Below are positions 35,942 through 45,101 of a DNA stretch of 64,000 nucleotides, in pieces (positions within the stretch are counted from its first letter, which is position 1; each line of letters begins with the position of its first letter). Made by a program: the position numbers and the translations under genes. This stretch comes from Anaerolineales bacterium (lineage in GTDB: Bacteria > Chloroflexota > Anaerolineae > 4572-78 > J111), in the NCBI GenBank assembly GCA_020634855.1, contig JACKAU010000013.1, positions 124,001-188,000 on the forward strand, given 5' to 3'. The notes beneath the pieces are model-generated. The model worked only from the letters and a program-made list of their open reading frames with translations. It was not told the DNA's origin and searched no databases.

Positions 35942-37155
35942 ATTTCACTACCGGACAGAAATATCAGAAAGGTTAGGTAAACAAAAACCAACCGGGATAG
36001 GGAAGTCTTCATTAAGAAAATGGTCTAACAAACGCAAACCGAGTTGGAACAAACTCAAATCGCACCGGTCAGAACGGTGGATAACTGACAGCCATTGGTC
36101 CCGAACCGCGACCGCCCCCAAATAAATAAGCCAAATGTAGGCCAAACAAGCGGCAATCATCAGCCGAGCCAGTCGGTGTGGGTCAGCTATATGGCTCTTA
36201 TCGAGTTGAAAACCACGACTTTTCTGGTCTGAAAAGAAGGTTTCAATCCGAAACCGGTGGCGATACCAGTAGATAGCTTCCGAGCCTAAGGCAAAATTGC
36301 TGACCAGATAGAGGGGGTCCTTGTAGCCCGGCTCCCAGTAGGCCACAACCAAGACCGGGCCGTAGGCCTGTTGGGTGAACAACACCTCGGACAAGATAAT
36401 CTGGTCACCCGGTTGTAGCCATAACTCGTTGAGTTGAAACCAGGTGTCAGCTTCACAGAGCCAGCGATTGTGGGCGGTCCGACAGGCATAATGCCACCCG
36501 GCCGCGGTGATAGCCGCCTGTAATTGCTGTCCATCGAACTCCCCATCGCCGACAAAGATGACATCGGTGTCTGACGGCACCATCGCTTGGACTTGGTCCA
36601 GCAACTCCAGATGGGTTTGCTCAGGAAAGTGCCCTTTTGAGCCTTCGACCACCACCCAAGCCACCGGTAACGCCCGTTTTTGGTAGATGACACTGACCAT
36701 CAAGGCCAAACAGTGCCGCCCCACTTCACTGCCATCCATGGCCAAGACCAGGGGACCCGTCGAACCCAAACTGGCCAGCAGCATCTCGGCAAAGGGCAGA
36801 AAGTAGGTCTCTTGGTTCACCTGCTCGTTTTGGACACACCGCCTGAACCGTTTCACCCGGCTCTCCACTTTGGTTTGATCCGGCGCTTTGCGGGCCATCG
36901 CTTCAAAATGACACTTTTTATTCAGCACTATCCCACTGATCATGCCGGTTAAAGTATGCAGGTGACGAGCTTGATGACCATTCAGTTGGTGGGGATACAG
37001 TTGCGTTAAACTCGTTTTTATGCGACGATACACCCGGCGGGCATCACTCTTGGGTACACTCCTTTGTTTTGTGGTGAAACTAGAGTATACCCCCAGTGGT
37101 GTCCGTTATCCTATTTCTCTCCCTTCTTTCAAAATAATCTGTCCGGTAGTGAAAT
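35942..37155 (-). mobile_element. IS4-family insertion sequence, apparently intact
   Basis: ATTTCACTACCGGACAGA (35942-35959) and its exact reverse complement (37138-37155) form perfect 18-bp inverted repeats around one transposase gene. The element is 1214 bp. The flanks GTCCTG and GTAGCA do not show a clear target duplication. Confidence 0.88.
35948..37033 (-). CDS. IS4-family transposase
   Basis: This 361-residue protein has the DDE pattern: LVLAMDGSEVG, DVIFVGDGEFDG, and the YREK-type signature near YWYRHRFRIETFFSDQKSRG, which supplies the catalytic Glu. Its stop codon lies within the left inverted repeat. The frame is intact, so the element may still move. Confidence 0.88.
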   Translation of the reverse strand: MYRRIKTSLTQLYPHQLNGHQARHLHTLTGMISGIVLNKKCHFEAMARKAPDQTKVESRVKRFRRCVQNEQVNQETYFLPFAEMLLASLGSTGPLVLAMDGSEVGRHCLALMVSVIYQKRALPVAWVVVEGSKGHFPEQTHLELLDQVQAMVPSDTDVIFVGDGEFDGQQLQAAITAAGWHYACRTAHNRWLCEADTWFQLNELWLQPGDQIILSEVLFTQQAYGPVLVVAYWEPGYKDPLYLVSNFALGSEAIYWYRHRFRIETFFSDQKSRGFQLDKSHIADPHRLARLMIAACLAYIWLIYLGAVAVRDQWLSVIHRSDRCDLSLFQLGLRLLDHFLNEDFPIPVGFCLPNLSDISVR

Positions 37156-37294
37156 GTAGCATCTTAATACTTACACTGTTTTAATATTTTTTTCTTATTA
37201 TTTTTAAATGGGCCTGAATTAAAATATCCGTTATAAAGATGTTAAGAGCGATTAAATAACGTATTCCACCCCAAACCATTTAGAAACCTAGCCC

Positions 37295-37368
37295 GTATCT
37301 TCTCGATAATTTGGGGTCGGTAGGCCAAACGAGAGTTTGGCCTACCAAAAATCTTTTTGAGAAGATAC
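37295..37368. repeat. Nested inverted repeats (74 nt) upstream of the GT4 cassette
   Basis: The outer stem GTATCTTCTC (37295-37304) pairs perfectly with GAGAAGATAC (37359-37368). The inner stem GGTAGGCCAAAC (37319-37330), loop GAGA and GTTTGGCCTACC (37335-37346) is perfect over 12 bp. The GAGA is a GNRA-type tetraloop. Its 3' side ends 34 nt before the gene start, so it may be a 5' leader structure. The inner part is a REP-like copy of 26640-26665. Between 37156 and 37295 only AT-rich DNA is seen. Confidence 0.7.
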
Positions 37369-37401
37369 CCTACATATTTCTCACAGAAAGGAATTGATTT
37401 T

Positions 37402-38649
37402 ATGCGAATTGGCTTTATTTCAACCCGACTGAGCGGCACCGACGGCGTTTCTCTGGAAGTAGAAAAATGGGTTCACGTTCTGAAACAAATGGGACACGAT
37501 GTCTTTTTCTGCGCCGGAGAATTGAGCGGCTATGCCGCCGGGGGCGCCCTCATCCCCGAACTGCATTTCGACCATAAATCGGCCATCAACGTCAGCCAGC
37601 GAGCCTTTGGAGCGGATCGCCGCAACGGTGACGCTCACAAGCTTATCGATGAAATTTATACCCAGGCCGACCAAATCCGGTCCCCTCTGCGCAAATTTAT
37701 TCGCTCCAATAAACTGGATGTAATCATCGTTGAAAACGCGTTGACCATCCCTATGAACCTGGCTTTGGGTATCGCCTTGACCGGCTTGATTGCCGAATTG
37801 GGCATCAATACCATCGCTCATCACCACGATCTCTATTGGGAACGGCAGCGCTACCGCACCAATGATATTTTGGATCTGCTGGATACCGCTTTTCCGGCCA
37901 AACTGCCCTCTATTCAGCACGTGACGATTAATTCTATCGCTCAAAATAACCTCAGAAGCCGGCGCGGCATCGACTCAGAAGTGATTCCCAACGTGCATGA
38001 TTTTGCCACGCCGCCGCCGCCGCTCGATGCCTACAGCGAAGATTTTCGAGATACCTTGAATTTGGAACCGGGCGAACTCTTTATCCTTCAACCCACTCGC
38101 GTTATCCAGCGCAAGGGGATCGAGATGGCGCTGGGGCTGATCAGCCGGCTAGATACGCCCAAGAAGCAACTATTTATTACCCACCGGGCTTCGGATGAAG
38201 GGTTAGAGTATTGGCATTGGCTCAAGCGTGAAGCCGGAATGATGCGGGTAACCCTAAAAATGGTCGATCATCTGATCGGGACGGAGCGTTGCAATACCAA
38301 CGGTCATAAAATCTATTCCCTATGGGATGCTTATCCTCACGCCGATTTGGTCACCTACCCCAGTATTTATGAAGGCTTTGGCAATGCCTTGCTGGAAGCC
38401 ATCTATTTCCACCGATTGATTGTCATCAATCGCTATCCGGTTTACAACGCCGATATTGGCCCACTGGGCTTTGAGTTTGTTGAACTGGATGGCTTTGTCG
38501 ATGACGCCGCCGCCCAACAAACCCAGACTCTGCTGGCCGATCCCGACCGGGTAAAAGCCATGGCCCAGAAAAATTATGAACTGGCCTTAGAACATTTCTC
38601 GTATAGCGTGCTGGAGAAAAAGCTGCGCACCGTTCTGGACAATTTCTAA
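37402..38649 (+). CDS. GT-B glycosyltransferase, family 4-like
   Basis: This 415-residue protein starts MRIGFISTRLSGTDGVSLE, the usual GT4 N-terminal Rossmann strand with a donor loop. The C-terminal half has TRVIQRKGIEMALGL and YPSIYEGFGNALLEA, the EX7E-type nucleotide-sugar site. An ATG at 37402 with AAAGGA 9 nt upstream is chosen over a longer frame from 37357. Overall it resembles mannosylglucosylglycerate synthase-type enzymes of compatible-solute pathways, but this is a resemblance only. It is the first gene of the cassette and probably makes the glycosylated substrate for the enzymes that follow. Confidence 0.8.
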   Translation: MRIGFISTRLSGTDGVSLEVEKWVHVLKQMGHDVFFCAGELSGYAAGGALIPELHFDHKSAINVSQRAFGADRRNGDAHKLIDEIYTQADQIRSPLRKFIRSNKLDVIIVENALTIPMNLALGIALTGLIAELGINTIAHHHDLYWERQRYRTNDILDLLDTAFPAKLPSIQHVTINSIAQNNLRSRRGIDSEVIPNVHDFATPPPPLDAYSEDFRDTLNLEPGELFILQPTRVIQRKGIEMALGLISRLDTPKKQLFITHRASDEGLEYWHWLKREAGMMRVTLKMVDHLIGTERCNTNGHKIYSLWDAYPHADLVTYPSIYEGFGNALLEAIYFHRLIVINRYPVYNADIGPLGFEFVELDGFVDDAAAQQTQTLLADPDRVKAMAQKNYELALEHFSYSVLEKKLRTVLDNF

Positions 38650-38739
38650 TTTGGACTCAAATAGCGTTTTGAGGTAGACTTGGGCATTAATTTTTCAGTC
38701 ATTAGTTAGTTGGTTAGTTGAGGATTTGGAATCAAACCA

Positions 38740-38803
38740 ACTCTGCAACTCTGCAACCTTGTAACTTTGCAACTTTGTAACTTTGCAGCCCTGCAACTCT
38801 GCA
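38740..38803. repeat. 8-bp tandem repeat, eight units
   Basis: Units ACTCTGCA, ACTCTGCA, ACCTTGTA, ACTTTGCA, ACTTTGTA, ACTTTGCA, GCCCTGCA and ACTCTGCA run in perfect phase. The array ends 22 nt before the start codon of the next gene, within its presumed leader. Confidence 0.9.
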
Positions 38804-38825
38804 ACTAACTTCAAGGACGTGCAGC

Positions 38826-40964
38826 GTGGCCGAATTCACGGTTGACAGTTTCAACTTGCCCCAAGTCTACCAAGAATTTCTGGATCTATGGCAGTCGCAA
38901 CTCCAGCGCCAGATCTGCCTTGAGGCCTATCAACAAGGCCGCCGGTCGTTCATTCCGGGATTACTGCCGGAACAGGCGGTCGCCTTAAGCGGCCCGGAAA
39001 CATTGGCTATCCTCCGCCGCCGTTGGGGTGAACGGATTGAGGCTGCCCTTGATCCGGCCCATACCGATCCCGATAACCTGCCGGCTCATCTGCCCCCCGC
39101 TATTCAAAGTCCGGTCGCCGGCCAACCGGACGGCCGCTGGCTTAAGCAGGCCAACATGGTTGGCATCAACGTGCGCACGGTCGGCAGTTTTTGGCATATC
39201 GTCAAATATGCGCTGACGCTGCCGCAAACCCAGGACTCAATCCACATCTTGCCGATCTGGGAGGCCGGGGTTGTGGGCAGTATGTACGGGATTAGCAGTT
39301 GGGAACTCAACCCCGAATTTTACAGCCCCGAACTGGCCGACCTGCGGCCTAAACTGGATACCATCGACAAACAACTGCGGGCGGTTATTAATATCCTGCA
39401 CGTGATGGGCAAAACCGTGGGCATGGATGTTATCCCCCACACCGATCGCTTCTCGCAAATCGTGCTGGCATTTCCGGCCTACTTCGAATGGTTACAGCGT
39501 CAAGATACGGTCATCGTCGATCACTCGGCTAATCTACACCAGGCAGTCGAGCAAAAAATTTTTGAGTTTCTCAGAGACAATGGCCCGGCGGTCGTTGATG
39601 AAGCGGTACCGGCTACCGCTGCTGAGTTGTTCGTTGACGGTGTCTCTGAAGCAGCGCGGCTGCGGCTGCTCTTTGGCCAGCCTGAGGATCACACCGGCCG
39701 GGAGGCGCGCCGGGTGATGCTGGTCCGGCATTTATACCGCTACGGTTACGAGCCGGTCCCGGGCACAATGGCCCCTCCCTATCGCGGCCTCAAAGTTGAC
39801 ACCCGGAACGAAGCCAGAATTGTCGACGCCGTCGGTCAGGTCTGGCGCGATTATCTCATTACCCAACCGGAACCGATGTCGCGCGTCTTTGGCCCGCTGG
39901 GACGTTACAAACTTTACGAACGGCTCGATGATAACCGCCAATGGGCGATCGATTTTAACCAACCGCGCCAAGCCGTGTGGCAGTACGTGTGCGATAAATA
40001 CGCCCAAGTCCAGCGCCGCTACGGCTTCGATTTTATGCGCGGCGATATGGCTCACGTGCAGATGCGGCCGGCCGGCGTGCCTGATACCATCGATGGCTAT
40101 TACGATATTTTGGGCGCGGTCAAAAATTATATTCGGCGGCAGCAAGGGGTGGCTTACTTCGGTTACTTTGCCGAAACCTTCCTGGCCCCGCGCAATGTAA
40201 TGACCTACGGCGAAGAGATGGATCATCTGGAAGCCTCGGACGCTGATACTACTCTGGGTGATCTGCAATCGACGGTAGTCGGTTCAAAGGAGTTTTTACA
40301 GCGCTTCAACGCCTATCTCGATCTGCTCGAAACCCGCAGTTGCGCTCCCTGTTTTACCCTCATGACCGCCGACAAAGATGATCCCCGCTTTGACGAATTT
40401 TATCATCAAGGCAATGAGCTACGCTTATTTATCGGCCTCTTCTTAACCAATATGGCCAGCTACATGGGCCTGGGGTTTGAAACGCGAGACGTTCACTACC
40501 AACCGGCGCCCAACGAGCATTACTCTAAACTGTACGTCTTTCAGGAATCAGAGGGACCTAAAGCCACGCACGGCCCCTACGTGTGGGGCCAAAACGGTCA
40601 TTTGTACAGCCAGGTCACCCGCCTCAGGCTATATGCCGACCAGATTTGGGCGAACATTGCCGGCCGGCCGGTGCGCTGGCTGCTCCGGCCCGATGCCTTG
40701 GGCGAAAGCAAGCTGCTGGCCTGGACTCACAGCGACAACCATCCGGATTATCTGTTTGTGGCCAACTGTAACGTTGATGAGGGCATCGCCAGTTTCGGGA
40801 TTCCGTTCATCTCCGGGGTGGACCCGCTTGAACCGTGGCAGTGTCAATTTTCTACCGCCGGCTACGTATCCGAGAACGATCAAATTCTGATTTCCAACGG
40901 GAAGCATTACAAGGTGAACGGGTTGGCGGCCGGTGAGGGTCGAGTCTATGTCCGGCCGCACTGA
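38826..40964 (+). CDS. GH13-like alpha-amylase-fold enzyme
   Basis: This 712-residue protein uses a GTG start behind AAGGA (38813-38817). A TIM-barrel of the alpha-amylase type is indicated by GMDVIPHTDR (region I), FDFMRGDMAHV (region II, putative nucleophile Asp ~407) and YFAETFL (acid/base Glu ~450). The N-terminal ~110 residues and C-terminal beta domain are not matched to a known subfamily. Its substrate is presumably the GT4 product or a related glucoside. It may act as a phosphorylase, transglycosidase or hydrolase; this cannot be settled by eye. Confidence 0.7.
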   Translation: MAEFTVDSFNLPQVYQEFLDLWQSQLQRQICLEAYQQGRRSFIPGLLPEQAVALSGPETLAILRRRWGERIEAALDPAHTDPDNLPAHLPPAIQSPVAGQPDGRWLKQANMVGINVRTVGSFWHIVKYALTLPQTQDSIHILPIWEAGVVGSMYGISSWELNPEFYSPELADLRPKLDTIDKQLRAVINILHVMGKTVGMDVIPHTDRFSQIVLAFPAYFEWLQRQDTVIVDHSANLHQAVEQKIFEFLRDNGPAVVDEAVPATAAELFVDGVSEAARLRLLFGQPEDHTGREARRVMLVRHLYRYGYEPVPGTMAPPYRGLKVDTRNEARIVDAVGQVWRDYLITQPEPMSRVFGPLGRYKLYERLDDNRQWAIDFNQPRQAVWQYVCDKYAQVQRRYGFDFMRGDMAHVQMRPAGVPDTIDGYYDILGAVKNYIRRQQGVAYFGYFAETFLAPRNVMTYGEEMDHLEASDADTTLGDLQSTVVGSKEFLQRFNAYLDLLETRSCAPCFTLMTADKDDPRFDEFYHQGNELRLFIGLFLTNMASYMGLGFETRDVHYQPAPNEHYSKLYVFQESEGPKATHGPYVWGQNGHLYSQVTRLRLYADQIWANIAGRPVRWLLRPDALGESKLLAWTHSDNHPDYLFVANCNVDEGIASFGIPFISGVDPLEPWQCQFSTAGYVSENDQILISNGKHYKVNGLAAGEGRVYVRPH

Positions 40965-40976
40965 GTGGAGGTAATG

Positions 40977-41762
40977 ATGGCCGACCTAACCATCTGGGAA
41001 CTACAGCAGGGCGACAGCCCATTGGTAGCCGCCGCTATTCACCACGGCCATGCGGTTCGAGAGGAGGTCGCTGCGCTGCTGGCGCTGCCCGAGGCTGACC
41101 GGCTACGTGAGGAAGATCCTTTCACCGGGGATTGGACGGTTGTGGCCCCGACCCGACTGGTTGGCCTGCGGTCCCGATTTGAGGTTGATCTGAATCGGCC
41201 TCGGAACAAGGCGGTCTACATCGAGCCGGAGGATGCCTGGGGCCTGCACGTCTGGCGCGAAAAACCGCCCGAGGCGCTGGTTCAACGCTCGTTGCAGCAG
41301 TACGACGCCTTTTACAACACCGTCCAACAAATATTCTCAGCGCTTGAGCAAAGGTTCGGGCGCTTTGTTGTATTTGATCTGCACAGCTACAACCATCGAC
41401 GGCAAGGCCCTGCCGGCCCGCCGGCCGATCCCGAACAGAATCCGGAGGTCAACGTCGGCACCGGCAGCTTAGATCGAACGCGTTGGGGGCCGGTGGTGGA
41501 TCGCTTTATGGCGGATCTGCGGGCGTTCGATTGTTTGGGGCGGCATTTGGATGTGCGGGAAAATGTAAAATTTCAGGGCGGTCAGTTCGCGCGCTGGAGC
41601 CACGCCACTTTTCCCGAATCGGCCTGTGTGCTGGCCATTGAATTCAAGAAATTCTTTATGGATGAGTGGACCGGCGAACCGGATCCTCTGCATCTGACCG
41701 CCATTCGGCCGGCGCTGGAGTCAACTGTGCCGGGGGTATTTGAGAGTTTGTGGGGTTTTTAG
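40977..41762 (+). CDS. N-formylglutamate amidohydrolase family protein
   Basis: This 261-residue protein carries the metal-binding patterns of the FGase family (PF05013): HHGHAVREE near the N-terminus, and FDLHSYNH at about residue 130. The founding enzyme cleaves N-formyl-L-glutamate in histidine degradation, but no hut genes are present. The neighbouring ligase and QEGLA protein suggest an amide bond of a peptide- or sugar-acid conjugate as the target. ATG 40977 is chosen because GGAGG (40967-40971) lies 5 nt upstream; GTG 40965 also opens the frame. Confidence 0.8.
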   Translation: MADLTIWELQQGDSPLVAAAIHHGHAVREEVAALLALPEADRLREEDPFTGDWTVVAPTRLVGLRSRFEVDLNRPRNKAVYIEPEDAWGLHVWREKPPEALVQRSLQQYDAFYNTVQQIFSALEQRFGRFVVFDLHSYNHRRQGPAGPPADPEQNPEVNVGTGSLDRTRWGPVVDRFMADLRAFDCLGRHLDVRENVKFQGGQFARWSHATFPESACVLAIEFKKFFMDEWTGEPDPLHLTAIRPALESTVPGVFESLWGF

Positions 41763-41781
41763 AGTTTGTGGAGATGGAGTT

Positions 41782-41844
41782 GGGAGTTGGGGGTGTGGGA
41801 GGCGTTTATGGAGTTGGGGCGTTGATAGAATGGGGAGTCGGGGG
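41782..41844 (+). other. G-rich tract with six G-runs (quadruplex-capable)
   Basis: Runs of three to five G lie at 41782-41784, 41789-41793, 41797-41799, 41816-41819, 41832-41835 and 41840-41844 on the coding strand. They directly precede the DUF1704 gene. The stretch also shares AGTTTGTGGAG-type words with the 9-bp repeat at 49405. Confidence 0.6.
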
Positions 41845-41867
41845 CGTTGAGGAGCATTAGTCAGTCG

Positions 41868-43775
41868 ATGGATGAGGCCGTTGAGGGTATTTCGGTCGAT
41901 TTGATCGATAAAATCCGCACGTTACTTTCTCAAGGTAAGCGGGTTCGGTATACGTTGCCGCAAGACGGTCGCCTGCACATCGACCGCCCTTTGCCCTTTT
42001 TGTGCGTTTACCGCCGCCCGGCCGTGGGGCCTGATCCCGGAACCGACCAATTGGTCACCGGAGAAGCGGCTCATCTTATTGCCTGGGGTGATTTACAGTA
42101 CAAGTCCATCCTGTCTACCTTGGTCAAAACAATTACCGCTACGCTGGCCGAGCAATTCAACGCTTTTCTCATTATTGAGGTGTGGACGGCCTCGGCCGAG
42201 CCGGCCTCCAATGCTAAACTGGTCGGGTTGAGGCCGGGCTTTAAGATCATCACCTCTCACGTGCGCCCTCCGACCTCGACGATTGAAGCCCTGGCCAAAG
42301 CCCTGCGCCGGGTCAAAATTCAACGCGAGGTAGCCACGGTTGAAATCATTGATCGTAAGAAGCGATCCCCGACCGCGATGCCCATGCTGGTTTCATCGGT
42401 CGATGCCCGGAAATTGAACTGTTATGTGTTGGGGCTGGAAATCGCGCCGATTTACCAAAATTCTAAATCCAACGATATTTATCCGATGGTGCTGCGAACC
42501 CTACATCGCGGTTTGGCGCGGGCTTTTCGCCGCGCTTTTTTTGATTTTTCGCAAACGCAAACCACCTATCGCCCGCCCAATTACCTGGCGTTAGGCCGCC
42601 GCGCTCTGGTTAAATCGGTTTGGAATGTCGATAAGCAGTTAGCCGAGATCAGCAATGCCTTCGAGTTTTTGCTGCAAGTCACGCCCGTCAATCCGGAGTT
42701 GGCCTGGCGTCAGTTCAAACGCCAACGTTTCGAGCAGCCGCCGATCTTTTATTATCGACCCTTGCCGGTGGACCCGGCCCTCTTGAAACGAAAACTGTTT
42801 CGAGTCTCGATTGAACGGGTCGAGGACCCGACCTTGGCTTATCTGTTCCGGGAAAAGCGCCATGAGCTTGACCGGCAGTTAACCATGCTGAGTGATCGCG
42901 GCTCGCGCCGGTTTTTGTACGGCAGCTTGCAGCTTTTTGGTGGCGTAAGCGATGAGTTGGAGCGGCTGGCCATTGACATTCTCAAGCACATCTCGCCGCG
43001 CAGTCATGAAAGCAGCGGGCGACATTATCTTAACGCGGCTGCCTTTGCCGAACGGGCCACACAGGAAATCGACTATTATCGCCAATTTTACCCGTACCTG
43101 TCGGCCAAGGTGCAGGTGCGGGATGATATTGCCGGGTTGATGGTCTCGCGGGGCAATTTACTGATCAGCCAGCAGAGCCGCATTCCGGCCTCGCGGGTGG
43201 AGGCCTTGATTCAGCACGAAGTCGGCACCCACCTGCTGACCTATTTCAACGGCCGCGCCCAGCCGTTTCAACAGTTGTACACCGGCCTGGCCGGTTACGA
43301 AGAGTTGCAGGAAGGCATCGCCGTCCTGGCTGAATATCTGGTCGGTGGGTTGAGCCGGCCTCGCCTGCGCCTGCTGGCCGGCCGGGTGATCGCGGCCAAA
43401 CGGTTAATTGAGGGGGCGACCTTTGTTGATACCTTTCGAGAGTTGTACCGGACTTATGGATTTGCCCAGCGCACGGCCTTTACGGTGACCATGCGTATTT
43501 ATCGCGGGGGAGGGCTAACAAAAGACGCAATTTACTTGCGTGGCCTGGTTGAAGTATTACAATATATCAAGGGGGGTGGTCAGCTAGATCCCTTGTTTGT
43601 CGGTAAAATTGCCGCAGACCACATCCCTATTATTAAGGAACTTCAATGGCGGCAAGTTCTTCGCCCCACGCCTCTTTATCCTCGCTATATGAATTCTGTA
43701 GAAGCCGCAGCTAGACTTGAAGAACTGCGAAACGGTACATCTATTTTAGACTTGATCGAAAGGAAACAACAGTGA
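41868..43775 (+). CDS. DUF1704 / QEGLA-motif metallopeptidase-like protein
   Basis: This ~635-residue protein contains LIQHEVGTHLLTYFNG, where HEVGTH at about residue 450 is the zinc site, and the hallmark ELQEGIAVLAEYL just after it. The family (annotated 'flavohemoglobin expression-modulating QEGLA motif' and related to tyrosine carboxypeptidases) has few tested members. ATG 41868 is chosen; TTG 41847 is also possible, and GAGGAG at 41849-41854 is 13 nt from the ATG. It overlaps the ATP-grasp gene by 4 nt, so the two are likely translated together. A role in trimming the product of that ligase is inferred. Confidence 0.8.
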   Translation: MDEAVEGISVDLIDKIRTLLSQGKRVRYTLPQDGRLHIDRPLPFLCVYRRPAVGPDPGTDQLVTGEAAHLIAWGDLQYKSILSTLVKTITATLAEQFNAFLIIEVWTASAEPASNAKLVGLRPGFKIITSHVRPPTSTIEALAKALRRVKIQREVATVEIIDRKKRSPTAMPMLVSSVDARKLNCYVLGLEIAPIYQNSKSNDIYPMVLRTLHRGLARAFRRAFFDFSQTQTTYRPPNYLALGRRALVKSVWNVDKQLAEISNAFEFLLQVTPVNPELAWRQFKRQRFEQPPIFYYRPLPVDPALLKRKLFRVSIERVEDPTLAYLFREKRHELDRQLTMLSDRGSRRFLYGSLQLFGGVSDELERLAIDILKHISPRSHESSGRHYLNAAAFAERATQEIDYYRQFYPYLSAKVQVRDDIAGLMVSRGNLLISQQSRIPASRVEALIQHEVGTHLLTYFNGRAQPFQQLYTGLAGYEELQEGIAVLAEYLVGGLSRPRLRLLAGRVIAAKRLIEGATFVDTFRELYRTYGFAQRTAFTVTMRIYRGGGLTKDAIYLRGLVEVLQYIKGGGQLDPLFVGKIAADHIPIIKELQWRQVLRPTPLYPRYMNSVEAAARLEELRNGTSILDLIERKQQ

Positions 43776-44815
43776 GAATCGGCTTTGTCGTTAATGACAT
43801 CAAGACAGAAACCAAGGGTTACACCACCACCCGGTTAGGGATGGCGGCCATTAACATGGGTCACGAAGCGTGGGTGATGGGCGTGGCCGACTTTTTGTAT
43901 GCGCCCGATGGCTCAATTCAAGCCCGAGCGCGTTGCGTCCCGACCAAAAAATATAGCACCAGTGACAGTTATTTACGCGAACTCCAAGGATCGAAAGCTA
44001 AACAGAGCCGGATCAAGGTCGATGACCTGGACGTGCTTTTACTGCGCAATGATCCCGCCGAAGATGTGCGCCGGCCCTGGGCGCAGTCGGCGGGTATTAT
44101 TTTTGGCCGGATGGCCATGCGCCACGGCGTGATTGTTCTCAACGATCCGAACGGTCTGGCTAAAGCCCAAAATAAAATGTACTTTCAATCCTTCCCGGAG
44201 TCGGTTCGTCCCAAAACGTTGATCACCCGGGATCGGAAGGAGATTAGAGACTTTGCCAAAGAGATGGGCGGAAAGATTGTCCTGAAACCCCTGCAAGGTT
44301 CGGGCGGGCAGAGTGTTTTCCTGGTCACCCCCACCGAGCTGGCCAACCTCAATCAGATGGTCGAGGCCGTGGCTCAGCATGGCTATGTCATTGCCCAGGA
44401 ATATCTACCGGCCGCAGTGGAAGGGGATACGCGTCTTTTCCTAATGAACGGATCGCCCCTCCGCTACAAGGGCCGCTACGCCGCGTTTCGCCGGGTTAGA
44501 ACCGGCGACGACATGCGCAGCAACGTCCATGCCGGAGGAACCATTGCCCGGGCCAATATCGATGACACGGCGCTGCGAGTAGCGGAAATTGTGCGTCCCA
44601 AACTGGTACAAGACGGTATGTTTCTGGTTGGCCTGGACATTGTGGGCGATAAGCTGATGGAGATCAACGTGTTTAGTCCCGGGGGGCTAGGTAGCGCTCA
44701 GCGCTTTGAGAAAACAAATTTTACTCACGCGGTCATTCACGCCCTGGAAAACAAAGTACAATACATGAGTTATTACGATCGCAACTTTGATAACGCTGAA
44801 ATGGCAACTTTATAA
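43772..44815 (+). CDS. Glutathione-synthetase-like ATP-grasp ligase
   Basis: This 347-residue protein uses a GTG start overlapping the preceding TGA, behind AAAGGA. It has an N-terminal domain (MRIGFVVNDIKTETKGYTTT), and an ATP-grasp domain with KIVLKPLQGSGGQSVFLV (glycine-rich loop) and MEINVFSPGGLGSAQ (metal-binding end). This is the glutathione synthetase/RimK superfamily, which forms a peptide or amide bond with ATP. The substrate is unknown; no gshA is present. It closes the cassette. Confidence 0.88.
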   Translation: MRIGFVVNDIKTETKGYTTTRLGMAAINMGHEAWVMGVADFLYAPDGSIQARARCVPTKKYSTSDSYLRELQGSKAKQSRIKVDDLDVLLLRNDPAEDVRRPWAQSAGIIFGRMAMRHGVIVLNDPNGLAKAQNKMYFQSFPESVRPKTLITRDRKEIRDFAKEMGGKIVLKPLQGSGGQSVFLVTPTELANLNQMVEAVAQHGYVIAQEYLPAAVEGDTRLFLMNGSPLRYKGRYAAFRRVRTGDDMRSNVHAGGTIARANIDDTALRVAEIVRPKLVQDGMFLVGLDIVGDKLMEINVFSPGGLGSAQRFEKTNFTHAVIHALENKVQYMSYYDRNFDNAEMATL

Positions 44816-45101
44816 AAAATGTGGCTACTCAGCTCAATAAGACCTGACAGATTTTCAAGCGTTATCTTTGACCGAAATATTATTCTGACCGGAAAGGCTC
44901 ATTGTCTCAAATGTCATTTGGAAACCTGTCAGATCTTGAGTTGGGTGAAATATTTTGAATTTTTGAGAAGGGGGAGCGATTTATGACAGAATTTACACGT
45001 TTTTTCAACAAAAATTGTACAAGCCTTTGCTAAGATTAAAGGTTAAGAAAGGAAGATTTATGCTTTTCTAAGCGTAACTGCCGGTCATATTGTCTGTTGC
45101 A

